Source: Mesorhizobium sp. C432A
GTDB taxonomy: Bacteria > Pseudomonadota > Alphaproteobacteria > Rhizobiales > Rhizobiaceae
Assembly (NCBI RefSeq): GCF_030323145.1
Contig: NZ_CP100470.1
Span: forward strand, 2,955,001-3,019,000
DNA length: 64,000 nucleotides
Direction of reading: 5' to 3'
Below are positions 1 through 9,122 of this stretch, piece by piece (within the stretch, counting starts at the first letter, position 1; every line of letters begins with the position of its first letter). The notes under the pieces were generated by a model. The model was not told the DNA's origin and searched no databases. It was given only the letters and a program-made list of their open reading frames with translations. Position numbers and translations under genes: made by a program.

Positions 1-771
1 CTTCAGAAACAGATCCTGGCCGGCCTTGGCCTCGTCCCCCGTCGGAGTAGCGGCCGGCTGCAACTGGTCGTTCCACCAGGCGTCGAACTTCGCACGCGGC
101 TCGGCGATGATGAAGGTGCCCATGTTTGCGTGCTGCGCCCCGCAGAACTCGGCGCATTGACCTCGGTAAACACCAGGCTTGTCTGCCTTGAGGTCGAGCA
201 CGTTCATGTGGCCGGGAATGAGGTCGAGCTTGCCCGAAAGGCTCGGGATCCAGAAGGAATGGATGACGTCGGTCGAGGTCAGAAGAAGCCGCACCGGCTC
301 CCCGGCGGGGATATGGATCTCGTTCGCCGTGGTCAGGATGCGGCTTGGCGTGGCATCCTCATAGCGCACCTCCCACCACCATTGATGGCCGGTGACCCGA
401 ATGGTCAGTGCGGCATCCGAGCCGATCGCGGCGAGCGTCCTGTTGGCGAAGAAGCTCAGCAAGGTCAGTCCGATCAGGACAATGGCGGTCAACCCGACGG
501 CGGTCATCACCGCGCGCAGCTTCCGGTCGTCGGCGCCGGCCTTGATCGCGAGCGGCTCCGCCTGCGCGCGCGACCGCATCATCAAGGGCACGACGAGGGC
601 GATCATCACCAGCACCCACACCACGGCGCAGAGCGCGGTGAAGAACCAGATCAGCCATGCCAGTTCGCTCGCCGCAGGACCTTTCGGGTCGAGGGCGGAT
701 TGCCAGCCCGCGCATCCCTGGAGCAACAGAGCGCCGGCGGTGGCGAACGCCATCGAGACGAGACGTTTCAC
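1..771 (-). CDS. coxB: Cytochrome c oxidase subunit II, caa3-type (partial, 3' end off window)
   Basis: Periplasm-facing CuA subunit that takes electrons from cytochrome c into an aa3-type terminal oxidase. The 257 residues present show a lipoprotein signal with lipobox LQGC (Cys20), two membrane helices at about 36-64 and 90-108, and the CuA ligands His171, Cys206, Cys210, His214 and Met217 in the segment CAEFCGAQHANM. The last visible residues (GQDLFLK) are where a C-terminal cytochrome c domain begins in caa3 enzymes, so the type is inferred. The GTG start overlaps the stop of the upstream cytochrome gene by 4 nt (GTGA). It is the fifth gene of the PQQ dehydrogenase operon; subunits I and III would be expected beyond position 1. 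Confidence 0.9.
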   Translation of the reverse strand, partial: MKRLVSMAFATAGALLLQGCAGWQSALDPKGPAASELAWLIWFFTALCAVVWVLVMIALVVPLMMRSRAQAEPLAIKAGADDRKLRAVMTAVGLTAIVLIGLTLLSFFANRTLAAIGSDAALTIRVTGHQWWWEVRYEDATPSRILTTANEIHIPAGEPVRLLLTSTDVIHSFWIPSLSGKLDLIPGHMNVLDLKADKPGVYRGQCAEFCGAQHANMGTFIIAEPRAKFDAWWNDQLQPAATPTGDEAKAGQDLFLK

Positions 772-1301
772 GGCGACTTCCCCAGCGTGGCCGCGTCGGG
801 CATGCGGTTTTCCGACGGATGCGCCATCATGTCGTCATTGCGTTGCGGCGCGGCGGAAGACGGCGCGTTGCCGCTCAGCGAGCGCACGAAAGCCGCAAGC
901 TCCCAGATCTGGTCGTCGGGAATCTTGTCGCGGAAGCTCGGCATGCCGTTTGGCCGACCGTCGCGGATCGTGGCATGGATGCTTTCGATCGAGCTGCCAT
1001 AGAGCCACTTCTGGTCCATCAGGGCCGGCCCCATGCCGCCGCCGCCATTGGCGTGGCATCCCGAACAGTTGAACCAGCCGAAAAGCCGTTTCCCTTCGCT
1101 CATGTGGAAGGCGTTGGCCTCGAAGCTCGCCGCCTTGTTGTCGCTGGCGGGGGGGCGCTGTCCGCCGGGCTCCAGCGTGGTCACAGGCGTCGGCTGCTCG
1201 CCCGATCCGAGCGCCGATTGCGGGCGCGTGTCACGTTCCTCGCGCTGGCAGGCAGCGAGCGCCAGGACTGGAAACAGGAGCATGGCCACCGCGGCTCTCA
1301 T
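768..1301 (-). CDS. c-type cytochrome lipoprotein
   Basis: A 177-residue single-haem cytochrome c, probably the electron carrier between the PQQ dehydrogenase and the downstream oxidase. The N-terminus is a lipoprotein signal (lipobox LAAC, Cys18), followed by a Pro/Gly-rich linker and one haem site CSGCH (Cys79, Cys82, His83). Met120 in PNGMPSF is the likely sixth ligand. ATGA overlap with the upstream XoxJ-like gene and GTGA overlap with coxB indicate translational coupling. The partner assignment is inferred from the operon; the haem motif is directly visible. Confidence 0.85.
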   Translation of the reverse strand: MRAAVAMLLFPVLALAACQREERDTRPQSALGSGEQPTPVTTLEPGGQRPPASDNKAASFEANAFHMSEGKRLFGWFNCSGCHANGGGGMGPALMDQKWLYGSSIESIHATIRDGRPNGMPSFRDKIPDDQIWELAAFVRSLSGNAPSSAAPQRNDDMMAHPSENRMPDAATLGKSP

Positions 1302-2167
1302 CGCACCGGGCTCCCCGAGGGATCGAGGCGGGGCACGCCATACTGTGACAGCAAGGCATCTATCTCGCCCTTGTGCCTGGACAGGGCGCCATTGACATCG
1401 CCGCGCAGCGCATCGTCTTCGCGGCGGACGCCCATCGAGATGTCATAGATCATCGGCAGTTGCGGTCCATCGATGCGGGGCGCAACCGGCGTGATGCGGA
1501 GCGGCACCTTCTGCCTTGCGGCGAAGTAGCCGGCGAGGGGGCCCCAGACCACGGCAAGGTCGATCTCGCCACTCGCCACCGCTTCGACGATGCGCGCCGG
1601 CGGGTTGGGGGCGGAATAATCGCCATAGACCGGATAGCCAACGAGGTGCCCGACGATACCGCGGCGGCCAAGCGCCTGGACCGGAGGCGAATTGGCGCCA
1701 TCGTCGCCGATGAGCTGAACACCGATCCGCATGTCGCGCAGCCGCGGATCATTGAACGATGCTACGTCGGGGCCGTCCCTGCGGGTGACGAAGACATAGG
1801 ACGATCGGTAGTAGGGCGTGGTGGTGCGCAGCATTTCGAGGTTGCTCGGCGTGCCCGGCACGAGATCGCACAGGCCCGCCTTCAGCGTGTTGCGGATGAA
1901 GCCGCGACGCTGCGCCCACCAGGTATAGGTCAGCTTGGCGCCGAGATCGGACGCAACGATTTCGGCGATCCTGTTCTCGAAGCCCTGACCTGCCGCGTTG
2001 GAGAACGGCAGGTTGTTCGGATCGGCGCAGACCCTCAGCTCACGTGCGTCGGCTGTGGCCGTCAAGAACACGAAGGCGATCGCGGCCATGCCGATCGCCA
2101 GCCGTTGACACCCCTTTCGCGCCGGACCTACGGTCAAGTACAATCCATCAAGGCAGCCGGAACACAT
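1298..2167 (-). CDS. XoxJ/MoxJ-like periplasmic substrate-binding protein of a quinoprotein dehydrogenase
   Basis: A 289-residue protein of the extracellular solute-binding fold that accompanies PQQ alcohol dehydrogenases (XoxJ/MoxJ type). In that family it is thought to help activate or assemble the dehydrogenase rather than feed an ABC transporter. A hydrophobic signal ending ATADA precedes the mature start RELRVCADPNNLPFSN, typical of the family. The annotated start overlaps the dehydrogenase gene by 20 bp; a TTG a few codons inside is also possible. No ABC permease or ATPase lies nearby, which fits a non-transport role. Confidence 0.78.
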   Translation of the reverse strand: MCSGCLDGLYLTVGPARKGCQRLAIGMAAIAFVFLTATADARELRVCADPNNLPFSNAAGQGFENRIAEIVASDLGAKLTYTWWAQRRGFIRNTLKAGLCDLVPGTPSNLEMLRTTTPYYRSSYVFVTRRDGPDVASFNDPRLRDMRIGVQLIGDDGANSPPVQALGRRGIVGHLVGYPVYGDYSAPNPPARIVEAVASGEIDLAVVWGPLAGYFAARQKVPLRITPVAPRIDGPQLPMIYDISMGVRREDDALRGDVNGALSRHKGEIDALLSQYGVPRLDPSGSPVR

Positions 2168-4025
2168 AAAGCGTGCCTCCCGAGGTTGTCGCGTTCTTCA
2201 GATCCTTCATGGCATTGACGAAACCGAGCGCGGCGGTGGCGTCACGCGGGTCAAGATCGCCCGATACAATGGCGCCGGCCCAGCCGCCGACGCCTGAGAG
2301 GATGGCGACATATTGGTGCCCGTCGGGACCGCGATAGGTGATGGGCTGGCCGATGATCCCGGACGAGGTCTTGAACTGCCAAAGCAGGTCTCCGGTCTTG
2401 GCGCTGACCGCCTTGAACCAGCCTTCCATCGTGCCATAGAAGACAACGTCGCCGGCGGTCACTACCGCGCCGCTCCACACCGGGAGATTCTCCTTGAGGC
2501 TCCAGGCCGGTTTCTCTGCGGCGATGTCCCAGGCGGTGAAGGCGCCGCGATTGCCGCCAGGCCCTGGTATCATGCGGACGTTCATGCCCACATAGGGCGT
2601 GCCGGCGATGTAGTTCACCTCGACGCCTTCTTCATCCATGCACAGATTGTTGTGCGGGATGTAGAGCAGGCCGGTCTTCGGCGAGAACGCGGAAGGCTGC
2701 CAGTCCTTGAGGCCAGACGCCGTCGGACAGATATCGCGAACGACCTTGCCGGTGCCGGTCTTCTTGTCCGGATTTACGATCAGCCGGCCGGTTTTCAGAT
2801 CCACGCCTTTGCTGGAGTTGACCGGACCAAAGGGTTTTGCCGACAGCACCTCGCCGGTGGTCCGGTCGAGGATGTAGAGATAGCCGTTGCGCTCCGGCCG
2901 GATCAGCACCTTGCGCGGCTTGCCCTGCCAGGTCATGTCGAGCAGGATCTGCTCGTTGATGCCGTCATAATCGTGGAGGTCGTGCGGGCTCCACTGATAG
3001 AACCATTTCGCCGCGCCGGTGTCGGGATCGCGCGCGAAAATGCCAGACGTCCACTTGTTGTCGCCCGGCCGCAAATCCGGATTCCATGGTCCGGGATTGC
3101 CGGTGCCGTGGAAGATCAGGTTCAGATCGGGATCATAGGAAATCCAGCCCCACATGTTGCCGCCGCCGATCTTCCAGGCTTCCGGCGGCCACGTCGTGAC
3201 GCCAAGATCCTTGCCTTTGTCCATGTCGTAGTGCGGCTTGAAGTCCGGTCCGATCAGCACGTCCTTGTCCGGCCCGGTGCTATAGGCGATCCAGACGACA
3301 TGACCGTCGCCGGCGTCGAGCGCCTTTACCCAGCCGCGAACGCCCATCTCGCCGCCGGAATTGCCGACCAGCACTTTGCCCTTCACCACAAGCGGCGCCA
3401 TGGTGATGGTCTCGCCGATGTTGATGTTGCCGACATGAGTGTTCCAGATCGGCTTGCCCGTGTTCGCATCAAGGGCAATCGTGTGGCCGTCCAGCGTATT
3501 GAAAAAGATGCGCCCGTCGGCGAATGCCACCCCGCGGTTGACGACGTCGCAGCAGGCCACTCCCTGTGCCGCCGGCTCGGGATTGGGTTCGTACTTCCAC
3601 TTCATCGGGGCGCCGGGCTTGGAGAGATCGAGCGCATAGACGAAGTTGGGAAAGGGCGTCACGATATACATGGTGTTGCCGACGACCAGCGGCGCTGCTT
3701 CCTGGCCCTTGTTCACGCCTGTCGAGAACGTGAACGCGACCTGCAGGTTCTTGACGTTGCCTTCATTGATCTCGGAGAGGTCGCTGAAGCGCGTCGACGC
3801 GTAGTTCTTGGCCGGCATCGTCCATTGGCCGTCATCGGGTGGCGAAGCTGCGGCTGGCGGTACGATCGCTGGTGTTTTAGGAGGCTCGGACGCAGCGCCC
3901 AGAAGCAGCAGGCATGCGAGCAGCGTCACCAGAAGGATAGCGCCAAAGGAATTCCCGGCTGCCAATTTGCGGGTACGTCGTTCTACGTCAACGCGCGTTA
4001 ATGCCAACTGCGGCATAGCTTTCAT
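2148..4025 (-). CDS. PQQ-dependent alcohol dehydrogenase with lanthanide-type active site
   Basis: A 625-residue periplasmic quinoprotein that oxidises primary alcohols and passes electrons to cytochrome c. The long hydrophobic N-terminus (about 26-45) is a signal or anchor. The adjacent-cysteine pair that stacks on PQQ is at Cys158-Cys159 (ACCDVVNRG), the metal-binding Asn lies in GTGNPGPWN (about 310), and catalytic Asp352 is in HDYDGINE. Asp354, two residues later, is the extra acidic ligand that marks lanthanide-dependent XoxF/ExaF enzymes; calcium MxaF has Ala there. Substrate cannot be read from the sequence. It sits between an HbpS-like gene (ATGA overlap) and xoxJ. The operon has an EcfG-type promoter, which is unusual for this enzyme class. 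Confidence 0.9.
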   Translation of the reverse strand: MKAMPQLALTRVDVERRTRKLAAGNSFGAILLVTLLACLLLLGAASEPPKTPAIVPPAAASPPDDGQWTMPAKNYASTRFSDLSEINEGNVKNLQVAFTFSTGVNKGQEAAPLVVGNTMYIVTPFPNFVYALDLSKPGAPMKWKYEPNPEPAAQGVACCDVVNRGVAFADGRIFFNTLDGHTIALDANTGKPIWNTHVGNINIGETITMAPLVVKGKVLVGNSGGEMGVRGWVKALDAGDGHVVWIAYSTGPDKDVLIGPDFKPHYDMDKGKDLGVTTWPPEAWKIGGGNMWGWISYDPDLNLIFHGTGNPGPWNPDLRPGDNKWTSGIFARDPDTGAAKWFYQWSPHDLHDYDGINEQILLDMTWQGKPRKVLIRPERNGYLYILDRTTGEVLSAKPFGPVNSSKGVDLKTGRLIVNPDKKTGTGKVVRDICPTASGLKDWQPSAFSPKTGLLYIPHNNLCMDEEGVEVNYIAGTPYVGMNVRMIPGPGGNRGAFTAWDIAAEKPAWSLKENLPVWSGAVVTAGDVVFYGTMEGWFKAVSAKTGDLLWQFKTSSGIIGQPITYRGPDGHQYVAILSGVGGWAGAIVSGDLDPRDATAALGFVNAMKDLKNATTSGGTLYVFRLP

Positions 4026-4804
4026 TTATTGATCGAGCCTCCCACGCCGGCGCCGAGTTCGGCGGCGATGTCGGCCTCCGTTCCGGCGCAAAGCGGATGG
4101 CCCCAGCCTGAAGCGCTTTTGCCGCCGGGGTCCAGATCGTAGACAATGGCATCCTTGCGATTTGGATTGACGCCTGCCGGGACCTTGTCGAAGCCGAGCG
4201 CCGCGCGGATACGCCAGGCGACATTGTGATCGGCGCATGAGGAATCGCCTGAAACGCCGAGGCCGCCGACAATGCTCTTGCCGTCGTAGAGGGCAAGCCC
4301 GCCGCCAAACACCACGACGCCTCCGATCGGCTTGCCGACGAGCGGGTCGCCGGCGCTTCCGAACGTTTTGGGATCGCCCGTATAGGCCGCGGCCTGGTTG
4401 ACGGGATTGGTCTCCTGCAGGCCAAATAGCGGCCCGCCCGGCTGCACCCCCGCATAGAGATTGGCCGTAGAGAGGGCCATCTGAGCCAGGCTGAGACCGT
4501 TGGCCGTGTTGGCTTTCTCCGCTGCTATGAGCCGACTTCCCGGCCATTGCGAGTCGGGGGTGGGGCCGCTGAACGCAATCGCGCAGACAGTGCCGTCACG
4601 GGCAACGATGGCTGCCCATTCGTTGGTTTCAAAGCCGCCATTGGCTGGTCCGCCGCTTGCCTTCACGTTGGCTTTGAGGGCTGCAAGCAGCTTATCGTGA
4701 TCGGCCGGACAGGGCTCCTGCGCCATGGCATCGTGCCCATGGAACAGGCCACCCATCAGCACCAGCAGGCCAAAAAGAGGTACGAAAAGCTGCGAGCGAT
4801 ACAT
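4022..4804 (-). CDS. GlcG/HbpS-like (DUF336) exported protein
   Basis: First gene of the quinoprotein operon, 260 residues. A cleavable signal peptide ends near DAMAQ. The rest matches the GlcG/HbpS fold: an N-terminal helix region, then the Gly-rich core GGVVVFGGGLALYDG and GLGVSGDSSCADHNVAWRIR. Family members bind haem or small ligands; here a periplasmic accessory role with the PQQ dehydrogenase is inferred from the 4-nt overlap. Transcription probably starts at the EcfG-type site 81 nt upstream. Confidence 0.75.
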   Translation of the reverse strand: MYRSQLFVPLFGLLVLMGGLFHGHDAMAQEPCPADHDKLLAALKANVKASGGPANGGFETNEWAAIVARDGTVCAIAFSGPTPDSQWPGSRLIAAEKANTANGLSLAQMALSTANLYAGVQPGGPLFGLQETNPVNQAAAYTGDPKTFGSAGDPLVGKPIGGVVVFGGGLALYDGKSIVGGLGVSGDSSCADHNVAWRIRAALGFDKVPAGVNPNRKDAIVYDLDPGGKSASGWGHPLCAGTEADIAAELGAGVGGSINK

Positions 4805-4884
4805 TGTCCTGGCATTCGTTTACATAACAAGGACCACCCCGGCAGACCGCAGAATGCGAGGATACGTCCAGTGCGTCAGTGCCT

Positions 4885-4909
4885 AACTCGCGTAATGCTT
4901 CTATGTTCC
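4885..4909 (-). promoter_or_regulatory. EcfG-type promoter for the PQQ dehydrogenase operon
   Basis: Read on the minus strand: GGAAC, 17-nt spacer, GTT, ending 81 nt before the HbpS-like start. The rest of the 4805-5077 gap shows no gene. Confidence 0.75.
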
Positions 4910-5077
4910 TGCTTTGCATAAAATTCATGCAGTTGGATTTGGGTGCAGGTGTTCAATCAAAGCATGGGACCTGGATACCCGTGGCCACAGGCCAAGCGGT
5001 GAGGCAACGCGGCTGATCCAGGAAAATGCGATCGGGATGGCGCAGACGCACCCGCCCTGACAAACGCTGTTGCCTTG

Positions 5078-6151
5078 TCACGGCGTTCGACGATGGATGA
5101 TCTCTTCAATAAGTTTCGCGTCGGCTTCGTACTCCGCGGCCCGCGCAGCCATTTGGCTGGCCAGGCTGTGTCTTTCCCGCGCGGCTTCGCGTTTTGCCGT
5201 ACGTTTCGCCAACTCAGCCCGCTGCTGGTTCGCTCTTAAAAGGCTCCAAAGAGCCTGCTCCGCATCGTCAGCCTGGGCCTGCATCAAAACGTCTGCCCCG
5301 AACGCATGTCCGGTGTGGCAGCGGTAACGGGTAATCGGCCCGTCTTCTATCTCCCATAGGGGGCCATGACATTCGGGGCAGACAAATGTCGAGGGGGCGC
5401 CAAGCTGGCCTTCGGTCAGTTCCATTGTGCTGTGCTCCTGAGCTGCAATCGCTGCCTCAAGGCGGATGCCGGACGGGATTTCTGGTGTCGGTCCTGCGAT
5501 TTCGGAAGCAAGCCTGTGCAACAGGCCAGCCATTTCGGACAGAGGGACGCAATGGTCGATTTCCACATTCTGCAAGGCGCTCAGCGGCATGTCGGGTACT
5601 GCAGCGTCGCCGGGGTCCTGGACTACGCTGACGCCTCCGCACATCTTGATTGCGTGCAGGCCGGCGGTGCCGTCGGAGAGGCTGCCTGTGAGCACGACGC
5701 CGATCACGCTGCCGCCAAAGCTGCAGGCCGCCGATCGAAACAGGGGGTCGATGGCGGGGCGCGCCAGGTTCTCGCGCGGCCCGCGCCGCAGCAGCATATG
5801 ATCGTCATGTAACAGAAGGTGAGCTCCGGGCGGTGCAACGAAGATGTGCCCGTTTTTAACCTTCATGCCGTTGGAGGCATTTGCAACGGGCATGTTGGCA
5901 GCGCGACCGAGAATGTCGCCGAGGTAACTCGTGGGACCAACGTGCTGTACGACGAGGAGAGCCGCCGGAATGTCCGGCGAAAGATCGCGGACAAGTCTCT
6001 TCAGCGCGTCGACGCCGCCGGCCGATGCTCCGATTGTCACGATGCACCGGTTCTTGCAACCGTCGGGACGGACCTTGTCCGGCTGGCCCGCACGCTCCGA
6101 ATCTGATCGTGGTGCGGCGGTGGCCATGGTTGCTTCACCCACATTCAGCAC
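5078..6151 (-). CDS. cheB: CheB-type methylesterase without receiver domain, with zinc-ribbon-like tail
   Basis: 357 residues. The catalytic CheB domain (about 36-215) has the triad Ser43 (GASAGG), His70 (QHVGP) and Asp160 (LTGSLSDGTAG). No receiver domain precedes it, so control by phosphorylation in cis is absent. After the domain come CPECH...CHTGHAF (Cys258, Cys261, Cys278, His282), resembling a zinc ribbon, and a charged helical tail. This solo CheB with an added tail is common in rhizobia and is usually not in a chemotaxis operon; none is present here. An upstream ATG gives the length; Met9 is an alternative start. No EcfG-like site was found upstream. Confidence 0.85.
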   Translation of the reverse strand: MLNVGEATMATAAPRSDSERAGQPDKVRPDGCKNRCIVTIGASAGGVDALKRLVRDLSPDIPAALLVVQHVGPTSYLGDILGRAANMPVANASNGMKVKNGHIFVAPPGAHLLLHDDHMLLRRGPRENLARPAIDPLFRSAACSFGGSVIGVVLTGSLSDGTAGLHAIKMCGGVSVVQDPGDAAVPDMPLSALQNVEIDHCVPLSEMAGLLHRLASEIAGPTPEIPSGIRLEAAIAAQEHSTMELTEGQLGAPSTFVCPECHGPLWEIEDGPITRYRCHTGHAFGADVLMQAQADDAEQALWSLLRANQQRAELAKRTAKREAARERHSLASQMAARAAEYEADAKLIEEIIHRRTP

Positions 6152-6268
6152 AGATGTCGATGCGAGCGCTCCGGCCAGTCCGTTGCTGGTCGGGCGCCCT
6201 GCCTTCGTCGGTGTTAGCTTCCGGCCGCATCGCGGAACATAAATGCCCGCAATGATGTCGGCTCTGTA

Positions 6269-7237
6269 CTAACGCCTACGTGCGCGTTTGACAGCAGCCT
6301 CTGCCACGGCCGGGGCCTCCTGAATGCTTGCCGCGCCGCCGAAATCGGCGTTCTTGGTACGGCCAGCTCCCGGGCCCGCTCCTAGATCAGCGCCTGTTGT
6401 CGGATCGGAAGCCGGATCGGAAAGCGTACGGTCGGCCATCCTGGCCACCACCTTCATGTCTTTGGCCCCCAGCTTGACAGTTGCCAGGCCGTCTCCGCCG
6501 TCGACGGGCATCACCTCTTCAAGGTCATCGATCCGATCCCACTCTTCGCCGGAATTCCATGGGCCAGCGACATCGCCGTCGCCTTGAGAGGTGTTGACAT
6601 ACATGCTGGCGTACTTCTCTACGCCTGGGAGCTTGCCGGAAGGGAAATTGTTTTCGATCGCGTAGAGTGCTTTCTCAAACGACTTCTGGTGCGCGATCTC
6701 GCGGGTCATCAGGAAGCCGAGCGCGTCCTTGATTCCCGGGTCGTCGGTGATGTTGATGAGGCGTTCGTAAACGATCTTGGCGCGGGCTTCGGCGGCGATA
6801 TTCGACCGCAAATCCACCGTAGGTTCACCGCGCGAGTCGACATAGGCCGCGGTCCAGGGAACGCCGGCTGAGTCGCACAGCGCGGGAGCGCCGCCGAACA
6901 GAATTGATTCCTTGGCTGTTGTGCCGCTGGCGCCGATCATCAGGTAAAGGTCGGCTTCCTTCATTTGGCCCTCGGCCAGCTGTGCCTTGAGCCCCTTGTT
7001 GAGCATGGTGACGATTGATCCCACCACTTCGAGATGGCTGAGTTCTTCGGTCGCAATATCGAGCAACATGTCGCGACGGCCAAGATCGTCCTCGCCAAGC
7101 CCTTGCGTGAAATAGCGCATGGCCGCTGCAAGCTCGCCATCGGCGCCGCCGAACTGTTCCATGATCATGCAGGCCAGGCGAGGATTCGGCTCCGAGACGC
7201 GAACGGTGTATTGCAGGCGCTTGTTGTGCATGAACAT
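6269..7237 (-). CDS. Manganese catalase
   Basis: A 322-residue non-haem dimanganese catalase that dismutates hydrogen peroxide in the cytosol. The four-helix ferritin-like core carries the usual Glu/His ligands, visible in EQFGGADGELAAAMRYF, IATEELSHLEVVG, a later acidic helix ARAKIVYERL and REIAHQKSFEKAL. The C-terminus is low-complexity (Gly/Ala/Pro, basic end), as in other rhizobial versions. The chosen ATG at 7237 has GGAGAG six nt upstream; reading further upstream would cross the promoter. Regulation by EcfG is suggested by the site 27 nt upstream, and Mn catalases are GSR targets in related bacteria. Confidence 0.92.
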   Translation of the reverse strand: MFMHNKRLQYTVRVSEPNPRLACMIMEQFGGADGELAAAMRYFTQGLGEDDLGRRDMLLDIATEELSHLEVVGSIVTMLNKGLKAQLAEGQMKEADLYLMIGASGTTAKESILFGGAPALCDSAGVPWTAAYVDSRGEPTVDLRSNIAAEARAKIVYERLINITDDPGIKDALGFLMTREIAHQKSFEKALYAIENNFPSGKLPGVEKYASMYVNTSQGDGDVAGPWNSGEEWDRIDDLEEVMPVDGGDGLATVKLGAKDMKVVARMADRTLSDPASDPTTGADLGAGPGAGRTKNADFGGAASIQEAPAVAEAAVKRARRR

Positions 7238-7263
7238 GGACATCTCTCCGGTTAGATCATCCG

Positions 7264-7288
7264 AACATCCCGGCAAGTTGATTGTTCC
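7264..7288 (-). promoter_or_regulatory. EcfG-type promoter for Mn catalase
   Basis: GGAAC-N17-GTT on the minus strand, 27 nt upstream of the catalase ATG. Confidence 0.8.
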
Positions 7289-7604
7289 ATCCGGCCATCG
7301 GCCAGCGAGCATTTTTACGGTAACTTCAGTGTTGAGCATCGCAGGGAGCCAGAGGCGGCATTTATTTCTCCGACCGGTGACCGGCGGCAACGAGACTTCG
7401 ATCGTGCTGCGCCATCACAGCAATGAGCAAGGCCGCGGATGGGCAAGAGGTAGACAAAATCTGGAGGGATACTGGCTCGGAAAAGTGAAGCCGGGCCATA
7501 TTAATACGATGTCGGTGTCGACACCTTCGGCCCGTTTCGCCGCACACCTTACGCGGCAAACGCCGGGTTCGGTCACACGGCGAGCGTCGCGGGCTGTTGC
7601 CCGT
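7289..7604. other. Intergenic stretch without a recognisable gene
   Basis: Between the catalase promoter and the stop of the sensor kinase. No plausible coding frame with a ribosome-binding site and no clear hairpin terminator was seen. Confidence 0.5.
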
Positions 7605-9122
7605 TCACTTTCGATCCAGCACCTTCCGGACTTTCTCTGCCAATTCGTCGATCGTGTAGGGCTTGGTCAAAAGTTCGGTTCCGAAATCGAGCGTGCCGTT
7701 GTGGACAATCGCATTTCGTGTGTAGCCGGTGGTGTAGAGCACTTTTAGCGACGGGTGCATTGTCTTGACCTGATCCACCAACTCCCGGCCCGACATCTCC
7801 GGCATCACCACGTCGGTGAACAGAAGCGACGGCACTTGCCCGCTTTCGACGGCCACCAGCGCTTCGCGTGGACCTTGCATTTCCAGCACGGAGTAGCCCA
7901 GTTCCCGCAGCGCTTCCGCGGCCATCAGCCGGACGCGATCTTCATCCTCGACAACCATGATGATCTCGTCTGCACAGCCGGGGTGCTCGCCTGCCACGAC
8001 GTCGATTTGGCTGTCGAGCACGCCATGGTGCGAGCGCGGCAAATATATTTTCAAGGTGGTTCCGATGCCCTGCTCGGAATAGATCTTCACACTGCCGCCG
8101 GACTGGCGAACAAACCCATAGACTTGGCTGAGTCCCAGCCCGGTGCCTTTGCCGACCCCCTTGGTGGTGAAGAACGGATCGAAGGCTCTTGCGACAACAT
8201 CAGCAGTCATGCCCGTTCCTGTATCGGTGACCGCTATCATCACATACTGGCCGGAGGGGATCGCGTTCTCCCTGGCATAGCGATCGTCGACGTGGGCGTT
8301 TGATGTCTCGATCGTCAGCTTGCCGCCAGCAGGCATGGCATCCCTTGCGTTGACGCAGAGGTTGAGCAGCGCGCTTTCCAATTGCCCTGCGTCGGCCTCG
8401 ACATGCCATAGGCCCGCAGCGAGCACGGTCTCGATCTGGATGGTCTCGCCAAGCGTCCGGTTCAGCAATTCGCTCATGCCGGAGACGAGGCGATTTGGAT
8501 TCAGCCGCTTCGGCGCCAGTGGTTGCTGGCGGGAAAAGGCGAGCAGTCGCCTGGTAAGTTCTGCGGCACGTTGTGCTCCATCGATCGCGCCGGTTACGAA
8601 TTGGTGGACGTTGGTATCGCCGTTTCTGAGCTTGCGCTGCACAAGGTTCAGGCCGCCGATGATGACGGCCAGCATATTGTTGAAGTCGTGCGCGATGCCA
8701 CCGGTGAGCTGTCCGACAGCTTCCATCTTCTGGGCTTGGCGCAGGTGCTCTTCTGCTCTGGCGCGTTCCGCAACTTCATCTTTGACACGTTGTTCGAGCG
8801 TGCCGTTGAGTGTCTGCAGCGCCTTGAACAGCCGGGAGTTGTCGATGGCTGTCGCGGCATGGCCGGCAAGCCCCAGCAAGGCCGCTTCTTGCTGTTCGGC
8901 GAACACGCCGGTCTCTGAATGACCAAGGAAGAGGCCGCCCAGGACCTCGCCCGAACGCGAGACGACCGGCACGGCGAGATAGGAACGCACCGGCAGATGG
9001 CCCTCCGGCATTCCCTTGCGGGGCCAGTTCTTTCCGTAACGCGGATCGGTGAGGATATCGTCGGAACGCACCACGTTTGTGCCGCGGAAAGTGGGCTCGA
9101 ACACCGCGGTGTTGCGCGGCAT
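7605..9122 (-). CDS. C-terminal kinase half of the frameshifted sensor (intact frame)
   Basis: The 505-residue frame downstream of the break, which could be translated alone from ATG 9122. It contains the end of a GAF domain (1-95), a coiled linker, the HisKA H-box with His145 (GGIAHDFNN), ATPase boxes around 254-335 (NLCVNARDA, DTGTGM, GKGTGLGLS) and a C-terminal receiver with Asp437 (TDVVMPEMSG). It resembles rhizobial hybrid kinases with C-terminal REC. It belongs to the larger gene described for 7605-10756. Confidence 0.7.
   Translation of the reverse strand: MPRNTAVFEPTFRGTNVVRSDDILTDPRYGKNWPRKGMPEGHLPVRSYLAVPVVSRSGEVLGGLFLGHSETGVFAEQQEAALLGLAGHAATAIDNSRLFKALQTLNGTLEQRVKDEVAERARAEEHLRQAQKMEAVGQLTGGIAHDFNNMLAVIIGGLNLVQRKLRNGDTNVHQFVTGAIDGAQRAAELTRRLLAFSRQQPLAPKRLNPNRLVSGMSELLNRTLGETIQIETVLAAGLWHVEADAGQLESALLNLCVNARDAMPAGGKLTIETSNAHVDDRYARENAIPSGQYVMIAVTDTGTGMTADVVARAFDPFFTTKGVGKGTGLGLSQVYGFVRQSGGSVKIYSEQGIGTTLKIYLPRSHHGVLDSQIDVVAGEHPGCADEIIMVVEDEDRVRLMAAEALRELGYSVLEMQGPREALVAVESGQVPSLLFTDVVMPEMSGRELVDQVKTMHPSLKVLYTTGYTRNAIVHNGTLDFGTELLTKPYTIDELAEKVRKVLDRK

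Noticed and set aside
130..1002. Long plus-strand open frame across coxB and the cytochrome gene
   Set aside because: Antisense shadow; the minus strand shows CuA and haem motifs and coupled overlaps.
2313..4001. 562-codon plus-strand frame over the PQQ dehydrogenase
   Set aside because: Opposite-strand shadow of a GC-rich gene, without family motifs.
4692..4928. Minus-strand 78-codon frame crossing the operon promoter
   Set aside because: Overlaps the HbpS-like start in another frame and lies partly upstream of the transcription start.
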